Shown here: one piece after another, positions 1-4,154 of the stretch
Position numbering within the stretch: position 1 is the first letter of the stretch
Layout of the letters: every line of letters begins with the position of its first letter
Assembly (NCBI GenBank): GCA_900549865.1
Contig: URPU01000106.1
Coordinates: 1 to 6,880, forward strand
Origin: an uncultured Eubacteriales bacterium
GTDB lineage: Bacteria; Bacillota; Clostridia; Oscillospirales; Oscillospiraceae
DNA: 6,880 nucleotides
Direction: 5' to 3'
Position numbers and translations under genes: made by a program
The notes under the pieces: model-generated
What the model was told of the DNA's origin: nothing
Database searches by the model: none
Seen by the model: only the letters and a program-made list of their open reading frames with translations

Positions 1-576
1 CAGCATCCACTGGCTCTTCTCCTTGCGGATGACCTCGCTGCCGCAGCGCTCACACACGCCGTTGACGACCTCTTCATTGGCGAGCACGCACTTGCAGCTC
101 GTGCACCAGTTGACGGGCATGGTGGTCTTGTAAGCCAGCCCCTTCTTGAACATCTGGAGGAATATCCACTGGGTCCACTTGTAGTACTTCGGGTCGGTGG
201 TGTCCACCATTCTGTCCCAGTCGAAGCCGTAGCCGAGCATCTTGAGCTGCTTTGTGAAGTTGGCGATGTTGCGCTCAGTCACGACGGCGGGGTGGATATG
301 GTTTTTGATGGCGTAGTTCTCCGTGGGCAGGCCGAACGCGTCAAAGCCTATCGGGAAGAGTACGTTGTAGCCCTGCATACGCTTTTTGCGGGCGATGATG
401 TCCATCGCGGTATAGGGTCTGGGGTGGCCGACGTGCAGCCCCTGCCCGGAGGGGTACGGGAACTCGACAAGGGCGTAGAACTTGGGCTTATCGCTGCCCG
501 TCACGGCGGCGTAGGGCTTCGTCTCCTCCCAGCGCTGCTGCCATTTCTTTTCTATTGCTGTAAAATCGTATTTCAT
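1..576 (-). CDS. leuS: Leucyl-tRNA synthetase, N-terminal 192 residues (3' end outside window)
   Basis: Class Ia aminoacyl-tRNA synthetase that charges tRNA-Leu with leucine in the cytoplasm. I translated this region by hand because the reading frame runs off the left edge. The protein starts MKYDFTAIEKKWQQRWEE, the usual LeuS opening. The ATP-binding HIGH motif is HVGH at residues 48-51, preceded by FPYPSGQGL, and followed by GFDAFGLPTENYAIKNHIHP (residues 77-96) and YYKWTQWIFL (131-140). A zinc-knuckle-like segment follows, with Cys158, Cys161, Cys175 and Cys178 in two CxxC pairs, where the family enters the ZN1/editing insertion. The editing domain, KMSKS motif and anticodon-binding domain lie outside the window. 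The start at 576 is backed by GAGAGGG seven bases upstream and by the family N-terminus. The HIGH region reads HPRPYTAMD rather than the HPEGYTATD of the E. coli/Bacillus type, which I recall as common in Clostridia. It is separated from rsfS by 205 bases, so it may have its own control. Identification is very secure. Confidence 0.97.
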   Translation of the reverse strand, partial: MKYDFTAIEKKWQQRWEETKPYAAVTGSDKPKFYALVEFPYPSGQGLHVGHPRPYTAMDIIARKKRMQGYNVLFPIGFDAFGLPTENYAIKNHIHPAVVTERNIANFTKQLKMLGYGFDWDRMVDTTDPKYYKWTQWIFLQMFKKGLAYKTTMPVNWCTSCKCVLANEEVVNGVCERCGSEVIRKEKSQWML

Positions 577-583
577 TTTTTAT

Positions 584-590
584 CCCTCTC
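584..590 (-). promoter_or_regulatory. Ribosome binding site of leuS
   Basis: GAGAGGG read on the minus strand, seven bases before the ATG at 574-576. It supports the start that gives the standard LeuS N-terminus. It is a less perfect Shine-Dalgarno match than those of ftsY, yhbY and rsfS. Confidence 0.75.
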
Positions 591-700
591 TGATAAAGCA
601 AATTTAAGATTCAAGGTTCGGGTCAGCCCTCACAGCCAAGCACAATGTATTATGCTAAACACAAAGCCGCTGCCGCGAGAAATTTTTCGTCATAAATGTG

Positions 701-748
701 ATGCGAAAGCGCCGATGTACATCGGTACTTCAAGCTTTCAAAGCGCAT
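701..748 (-). repeat. Nested imperfect inverted repeat in the leuS leader
   Basis: Read on the minus strand, ATGC (745-748) can pair with GCAT (701-704) and GAAAGC (734-739) with GCTTTC (705-710), leaving a 5-base bulge (740-744) on the 5' side. Inside lies the perfect palindrome CCGATGTACATCGG (712-725). The heptamer GCGCTTT occurs twice, at 740-746 and 706-712, so alternative pairings of nearby segments are possible. In RNA this could be a regulatory stem-loop; in DNA it could be an operator. No poly-U tract follows it, so it does not look like a terminator. The base pairing is seen directly; a function is inferred. Confidence 0.5.
712..725. promoter_or_regulatory. Perfect 14-bp palindrome, candidate operator
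   Basis: CCGATGTACATCGG is exactly self-complementary and lies in non-coding DNA about 135 bases before leuS. A symmetric site of this size suits binding by a dimeric regulator. As RNA it gives five base pairs closing a GUAC loop. No regulator gene is nearby and I do not recognise the site as a known operator. Confidence 0.35.
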
Positions 749-753
749 TTAGG

Positions 754-768
754 GCGGAAAAGCTCCGC
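754..768 (-). repeat. Short hairpin just after rsfS
   Basis: On the minus strand GCGGA and TCCGC form a perfect 5-bp stem around a GCTTT loop, 13 bases after the rsfS stop codon. It is followed by CCTAAATG, not by a T-run, so it is not an intrinsic terminator. It might protect the 3' end of the upstream message or be part of the leuS leader fold. Confidence 0.4.
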
Positions 769-781
769 GGAAGCATAGCAT

Positions 782-1150
782 TTACTCGGCCTGAGGGCGA
801 GGAAGGGATGAGAGAGGCACTTCCTCAGAGTCGCTCCAAAGGCGCTCAAGATTATAGAACTTTCTGGCCTCGTCGGTAAATACGTGGACAATGACGCTGC
901 CGAAGTCCATCAGCACCCATATGTCGGAACGCAGCCCTTCGCGGCGTATCGGCGGCTCCCCGGCTTCGGAGAGCTGCTTATCGACCTCGTCCACAAGCGC
1001 CTTTATGTGCGTGGAAGAGGTGCCGTTGCAGATAACGAAGTAGTCGGCAAGCACGGTCTGCTCAGCGGTCTTGAGCACCTTGACGTCTCTTGCCTTTTTG
1101 TCGTCCAGCGCCTTTGCGGCAATGCCGGCTATCTCAGCGGGAGTAAGCAT
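782..1150 (-). CDS. rsfS: Ribosome silencing factor RsfS (RsfA/Iojap family)
   Basis: RsfS binds protein uL14 on the large ribosomal subunit and blocks joining of the small subunit, lowering translation during starvation and assisting 50S quality control. The 122-residue protein has the normal family length. Diagnostic segments are LADYFVICNGTSSTHIKAL (residues 34-52), the beta-strand and turn WVLMDFGSVIVHVFTDEARKF near residues 78-98 (containing the conserved D-G-V-H-F pattern), and YNLERLW. The last 15 or so residues form an acidic, Pro/Ser-rich tail that looks disordered. The start is fixed by AAGGAGG ten bases upstream. The gene follows nadD-yqeK by 30 bases and is probably on the same transcript. 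The yqeK-rsfS-leuS order is common in Firmicutes, although many Clostridia carry a LytR-CpsA-Psr gene between yqeK and rsfS, which is absent here. Identification is very secure. Confidence 0.96.
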   Translation of the reverse strand: MLTPAEIAGIAAKALDDKKARDVKVLKTAEQTVLADYFVICNGTSSTHIKALVDEVDKQLSEAGEPPIRREGLRSDIWVLMDFGSVIVHVFTDEARKFYNLERLWSDSEEVPLSSLPRPQAE

Positions 1151-1160
1151 ATTTTGTCGT

Positions 1161-1167
1161 CCTCCTT
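1161..1167 (-). promoter_or_regulatory. Strong ribosome binding site of rsfS
   Basis: AAGGAGG on the minus strand, ten bases before the ATG at 1148-1150, in the 30-base gap after the nadD-yqeK stop. It is the best Shine-Dalgarno match in the window. It suggests rsfS is translated independently rather than by stop-restart. Confidence 0.85.
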
Positions 1168-1180
1168 GTTTAATACTGTG

Positions 1181-2341
1181 TCAGTGCCGCGCGTACCATT
1201 CCGCGGCCTCGACGGTGTCCTTATGCGGCGCGACGCCGCCGCTTCTTATGTCCGCAAGGCTCATCTCAAGCCCCAGCGCCATCGCCGCGTCGATATCCTC
1301 ATGCGCGAGGGCGCGAAGCTTTTCAACGCCGGGGAAATCGCGCGTCGGCTCAACATAATCGGCCATGTAGATTATCTTTTCCAGAAGCGTCATGTCGGGC
1401 TTGCCGGTGGTGTGCCAGCGTATGGCGTCATAAACCGCGTCCGACACGCCGAAAACATCCCTTGCGAATGCCGCACCCGTTATGGCGTGCAGCAGCTTTT
1501 CATTCGCAAGCTGATCTTTATCGAGGATAATACCATATTTATCGCACAATATCAACTGCTCATCATAGCTCAATTTTTTTGTGATATCGTGGAGTATGCC
1601 GGCCTCGGCGGCGGCCTCGGCGTCCTCACCGTAGCGCATCGCCAGCAGCACGGCCTCGCTTTCGCATCCGGCCACGTGCGCCACGCGGCGCGGGCTCAGA
1701 TACGGCTTGACGGCCTCGCGCAGCCAGCACAGCTCCGGCATGGCCTCATAGTAGCGGCGGCGGATTATCTCGGCATAGACCGCGTTGTCCAGAAGGTCAG
1801 AGCCGAGGCGCAGGCGCAGCCACACGCGTATCTCGCTTGAATTCATCGGAAGCGGCGCGTGCTGCAAAATGTGAACGCGCGCGGCGTACTTCTCCGAAAG
1901 CAGGGCTTTGTGCGCGCGCAGCGCGTCAAGGTCGTCCTCCTCGCGCGAGACGACGGCGAGGGTGCATTCGGAGAGAAGGTACTCAAACTCATACCATTCC
2001 TCGAAGCTCAGAAGCATGTCTGAGCCGACGACAAGGAAAAGCTCGTCATCGGGGTATCTCCCGCGCAGCTCGCGCACGGTATGGGCCGTGTAGCTTTTGC
2101 CGCGGCGGCGTATCTCCATGTCGGATATCTCCGCCCCCGGAATGGAGCGGAAGGCGATGCGGCACAGCGCCAGTCTCTCCTCCGCCGTGGGGCTGCCGGG
2201 ATCCATGGCCTTGTGCGGCGGGATATTGTCGGGAATTATCAGCAGCTTATCCGGCGCAAGCTCCGCGCAGACGGTCTTTGCCGCCTCAAGATGCCCCAGA
2301 TGCGGCGGGTTGAAGCTTCCGCCGTATATCGCTATCTTCAT
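1181..2341 (-). CDS. nadD-yqeK: Fused nicotinate-nucleotide adenylyltransferase / HD-domain Ap4A hydrolase (NadD-YqeK)
   Basis: One uninterrupted 386-residue protein joins two normally separate enzymes. Residues 1 to about 197 are NadD, which uses ATP to adenylate nicotinate mononucleotide to deamido-NAD in NAD synthesis. Visible are the nucleotidyltransferase motif GGSFNPPHLGHL (7-18), IPDNIPPHK (36-44), GKSYTAHTV (81-89), VGSDMLLSFEEWYEFE (105-120) and the NSSEIR motif (167-172). Residues about 205-386 are a YqeK-type HD domain, a family shown to cleave Ap4A symmetrically. Candidate metal ligands are His222 (VAHVAG), His251-Asp252 (GILHDITK), His285 (LLHA), His310 (RWHTTGKP) and Asp328 (MADYVEPTRDFPGVE). 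Both domains look intact. The linker contains Met201, but only GAGG two or three bases before it, too close for a normal internal start. The ATG overlaps the yhbY stop as ATGA, with AAGGA nine bases upstream. NadD and YqeK are usually adjacent genes, so fusion is a natural step; I recall such fusions in other Firmicutes and mollicutes. Confidence 0.93.
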   Translation of the reverse strand: MKIAIYGGSFNPPHLGHLEAAKTVCAELAPDKLLIIPDNIPPHKAMDPGSPTAEERLALCRIAFRSIPGAEISDMEIRRRGKSYTAHTVRELRGRYPDDELFLVVGSDMLLSFEEWYEFEYLLSECTLAVVSREEDDLDALRAHKALLSEKYAARVHILQHAPLPMNSSEIRVWLRLRLGSDLLDNAVYAEIIRRRYYEAMPELCWLREAVKPYLSPRRVAHVAGCESEAVLLAMRYGEDAEAAAEAGILHDITKKLSYDEQLILCDKYGIILDKDQLANEKLLHAITGAAFARDVFGVSDAVYDAIRWHTTGKPDMTLLEKIIYMADYVEPTRDFPGVEKLRALAHEDIDAAMALGLEMSLADIRSGGVAPHKDTVEAAEWYARH

Positions 2342-2646
2342 TTTTTTCTGTCCTTCACGAGCACGATCTTCGGCTCCTTCTCGTTGCGCTTATAGAGCAC
2401 GAACTTCGTGCCGATGACCTGCACCTGCTCGGCCCGGCAGGCCTGCGCAAGTGCGTCGCAGGCCTCGCGCGCGGTGAGCATGGAGTTTTCAAGCACCCTG
2501 CCCTTGACAAGCTCCCGCGCCTTGAGCGCGGCGCTGACGGAATCAATGACGGCCTCGGTGACGCCGCCCTTGCCGACCTGTATTATCGTGTCCTGCTGCA
2601 TTGCAAGCCCTCTAAGCTGGGCGCGCTGCTTACTCGTTATCGCCAT
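2338..2646 (-). CDS. yhbY: Ribosome assembly RNA-binding protein YhbY (CRM domain)
   Basis: A small single-domain CRM protein that associates with pre-50S particles and is thought to help large-subunit assembly. The 102-residue product matches the family length of about 95-105. It opens with MAITSKQRAQLRGLA, carries the conserved GKGG loop at residues 25-28 (IIQVGKGGVTEAVI), the ELVKGRVLEN segment (45-54) and the final strand region VIGTKFVLYKRN (77-88). The tail KIVLVKDRKK is basic, fitting RNA binding. The chosen start has AAGGAG seven bases upstream and overlaps the end of rdgB by 17 bases. An earlier ATG four bases upstream is in the rdgB frame and is not a start for this gene. Its stop overlaps the nadD start (ATGA). 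In many Firmicutes yhbY lies between obg and nadD; here rdgB takes the obg position. Identification is secure. Confidence 0.95.
   Translation of the reverse strand: MAITSKQRAQLRGLAMQQDTIIQVGKGGVTEAVIDSVSAALKARELVKGRVLENSMLTAREACDALAQACRAEQVQVIGTKFVLYKRNEKEPKIVLVKDRKK
2351..2355 (-). promoter_or_regulatory. Ribosome binding site of nadD-yqeK inside yhbY
   Basis: AAGGA lies within the last codons of yhbY, nine bases before the nadD ATG (2339-2341). With the ATGA stop-start overlap it points to translational coupling. A run of seven A residues (2341-2347) sits between it and the start and includes the A of the ATG. Confidence 0.65.
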
Positions 2647-3235
2647 GCATATGCTCCTTAAACTTCTTCATAAACTCTCTCAGCGCCTTTCCCCGATGGG
2701 AAATGGCGTTCTTTTCATCCGGCGTGAGCTCCGCCATGCTGCCGGGCTGCCCAAGGGGGTGGAACACCGGGTCATAGCCGAAGCCGTTGGTGCCGCTGGG
2801 TGCGCGGAGTATCTCCCCTTCGCACTCGCCGCGGCTGGTGATGCGCCCGCCGTCCGGCAGGGTGCAGCAGATGCAGCACACGAAGCGCGCGCTGCGCTGC
2901 GGCTCATCGCCGAGCTTATTGAGCAGGTAATTATACCTGTCGCTGTCGGAGGCGTCGTGGCCGGGGCCGTAGCGCGCGGAATACACGCCAGGCTCGCCGT
3001 TGAGCGCATCCACAACGAGGCCGGAATCGTCCGCGATGGCGATGCAGCCCGTCGCCGCCGTCACGGCGGAGGCCTTGAGACAGGCGTTCTCCTCAAAGGT
3101 CGTGCCGGTCTCCTCCACCTCGAAGCAGCAGCCCGCCTCGCGCTGGCTTATAAGCTCCACGTCCATGCCGCGCATAAGCTCTTTAAACTCGCGCAGCTTG
3201 TTTTTATTATTGCTTGCAAGGATTATCTTTGTCAT
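2630..3235 (-). CDS. rdgB: XTP/dITP diphosphatase (RdgB/HAM1 family)
   Basis: Hydrolyses the deaminated purine nucleotides XTP, dITP and ITP to monophosphate and pyrophosphate, keeping them out of DNA and RNA. The 201-residue length is standard for the family. Motifs in order: the substrate-binding N-terminus ILASNNKNKLREF (5-17), ETGTTFEENA (42-51), the catalytic/metal loop DDSGLVVDALNGEPGVYSARY (69-89), GFGYDPVF (151-158), and MAELTPDEKNAISHRGKAL (167-185). All key residues (Asn9, Lys13, Glu49, Asp69-Asp70, Asp155, His180, Arg181) are present, so it should be active. The segment FVCCICCTL (118-126) contains four cysteines in a strand that is normally hydrophobic, an oddity but not a known motif. 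The ATG overlaps the ftsY stop as ATGA, with AGAGG ten bases upstream; the end overlaps yhbY by 17 bases. Both overlaps point to coupled translation. Confidence 0.97.
   Translation of the reverse strand: MTKIILASNNKNKLREFKELMRGMDVELISQREAGCCFEVEETGTTFEENACLKASAVTAATGCIAIADDSGLVVDALNGEPGVYSARYGPGHDASDSDRYNYLLNKLGDEPQRSARFVCCICCTLPDGGRITSRGECEGEILRAPSGTNGFGYDPVFHPLGQPGSMAELTPDEKNAISHRGKALREFMKKFKEHMHGDNE
2654..2659 (-). promoter_or_regulatory. Ribosome binding site of yhbY inside rdgB
   Basis: AAGGAG lies in the last codons of rdgB, seven bases before the yhbY ATG at 2644-2646. It decides the start against the out-of-frame ATG at 2648-2650. Confidence 0.8.
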
Positions 3236-4137
3236 TTGAACAGCGCCTCTACATAATTTTTCGCGTCGAATGGGATAAGGTCGTCCATCCCCTCGCCGAC
3301 GCCGACATACTTTACAGCCACGCCAAGCTCCTGCGCGATGGGAAAGACTATGCCGCCCTTTGCCGTGCCGTCGAGCTTTGTGAGCACGATGCCGGTGAGA
3401 CCGGCGGTGTTTTTGAATTCCTTGGCCTGAATAAGCCCGTTCTGCCCCGTGGTCGCGTCGAGGACGAGAAGCGTCTCCACATCCGCGCCGGGAAGCTCCC
3501 TGTCGATGATGCGGCGGATCTTGCCAAGCTCGTTCATGAGGTTGGCCTTATTATGCAGGCGGCCGGCCGTGTCGATAATGACGACGTCGCTTCCGCGGGC
3601 CTTGGCCGCGCTCAGCGCGTCAAACACGACGGCCGCGGGGTCGCTGCCCTCCTCATGCCGGACTATATCCGCGCCGGAGCGCTCCGCCCAGATGCCAAGC
3701 TGCTCCGCCGCCGCGGCGCGGAAGGTGTCGCCCGCGCACAGCAGCACTTTTTTGCCCTGCTCAATGAGCTGATGGGCAAGCTTGCCGATCGTCGTCGTCT
3801 TGCCGACGCCGTTGACGCCCACCATAAGAATGACGGAGGGCTTCGTTTCGAGCTTGAGCGCGGGGTCGTTCACGGTGAGCATGTTTGAAAGCAGCTCCAC
3901 CAGACCCTCGCGCGCCTCATAGCCCTTGCGGAAGCGGCGCTCCCACGTCATTTTCTTGAGCGCCTGCACTATCTTGTCCGCCGTGGCCGCACCCACGTCG
4001 CTCATGACGAGAAGATCCTCAAGGTCGTCATAAAACGTGTCGCTGTCCGGCTGGTAGTCCTGAAAAATCTCCTCAAGCTCGGCCAGATTGTTTCTGGTTT
4101 TCGTCAGGCCGGAAAAAATCTTGTCAAATAAGCCCAT
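3232..4137 (-). CDS. ftsY: Signal recognition particle receptor FtsY
   Basis: SRP GTPase that docks the Ffh-signal recognition particle with its ribosome at the inner membrane for co-translational insertion of membrane proteins. The 301 residues comprise only the NG domain; the long acidic A domain of E. coli FtsY is missing, as usual in Firmicutes. The N-terminus MGLFDKIFSGLTKTRNNL is an amphipathic membrane-binding helix. The N domain runs to about residue 95. GTPase motifs are G1 GVNGVGKTTTIGKL (107-120), G2 DTFRAAAAEQL (137-147), G3 DTAGRLHNKANLMNEL (189-204), the family loop DATTGQNG (227-234), G4 TKLDGTAKGG (253-262) and the closing GVGEGMDDLIPFD (279-291). All are intact. It follows smc by 17 bases with AAAGGAG six bases before the ATG; rnc-smc-ftsY is a classic Firmicutes order, though rnc is not in this window. 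The stop overlaps the rdgB start. Confidence 0.98.
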   Translation of the reverse strand: MGLFDKIFSGLTKTRNNLAELEEIFQDYQPDSDTFYDDLEDLLVMSDVGAATADKIVQALKKMTWERRFRKGYEAREGLVELLSNMLTVNDPALKLETKPSVILMVGVNGVGKTTTIGKLAHQLIEQGKKVLLCAGDTFRAAAAEQLGIWAERSGADIVRHEEGSDPAAVVFDALSAAKARGSDVVIIDTAGRLHNKANLMNELGKIRRIIDRELPGADVETLLVLDATTGQNGLIQAKEFKNTAGLTGIVLTKLDGTAKGGIVFPIAQELGVAVKYVGVGEGMDDLIPFDAKNYVEALFK

Positions 4138-4143
4138 AGTCCA

Positions 4144-4150
4144 CTCCTTT
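4144..4150 (-). promoter_or_regulatory. Ribosome binding site of ftsY
   Basis: AAAGGAG in the 17-base gap after the smc stop, six bases before the ftsY ATG at 4135-4137. It fixes the start that gives the amphipathic N-terminal helix. Confidence 0.85.
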
Positions 4151-4154
4151 GAAG

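Larger units (their letters stand above)
577..781 (-). other. Untranslated gap between rsfS and leuS; probable leuS leader
   Basis: This 205-base stretch is the only sizeable intergenic space in the window. It is more AT-rich than the genes, especially 581-660. It holds an imperfect stem-loop (701-748), a short perfect hairpin (754-768), a 6-base complementary pair that could enclose them (652-657 with 776-781), and the leuS ribosome binding site. A CATAAT box, read on the minus strand around 650-656, resembles a -10 element, but I see no convincing -35 at 16-18 bases from it, so I do not call a promoter. No poly-U tract follows any stem, so there is no classical terminator. LeuS genes in Firmicutes are often under T-box control, but the T-box core AGGGUGGNACCGCG is absent. 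The nearest resemblance (AGGGCTGACCCG, 619-630) is too degenerate. I see no tRNA or known riboswitch. Confidence 0.6.

Noticed and set aside
326..433. HPRPYTAMD variant of the LeuS HIGH region as a novelty
   Set aside because: It differs from the E. coli/Bacillus HPEGYTATD form, but I recall this variant as common in Clostridia and Bacteroidetes LeuS.
615..630. Possible T-box core, AGGGCTGACCCGAACC on the minus strand
   Set aside because: Only the AGGG and ACC-CG pieces resemble AGGGUGGNACCGCG; there is no antiterminator/terminator pair, poly-U tract or specifier stem.
754..768. Terminator after rsfS
   Set aside because: The stem is only 5 bp and no T-run follows on either strand.
292..879. 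A 195-codon plus-strand open frame covering the leuS leader
   Set aside because: It runs antisense to leuS, through the gap and into rsfS. No motif or credible ribosome binding site is seen, and the composition changes at the gap as expected for a chance frame.
1739..1741. Internal start giving a separate YqeK at Met201 of the fusion
   Set aside because: GAGG lies only two or three bases before the ATG and no stop codon separates the domains, so one fused product is the better reading.
884..1840. A 318-codon open frame on the plus strand
   Set aside because: It lies antisense to rsfS and nadD-yqeK, whose products are clear family members; its translation shows no recognisable domain and it arises from GC-rich codon bias.
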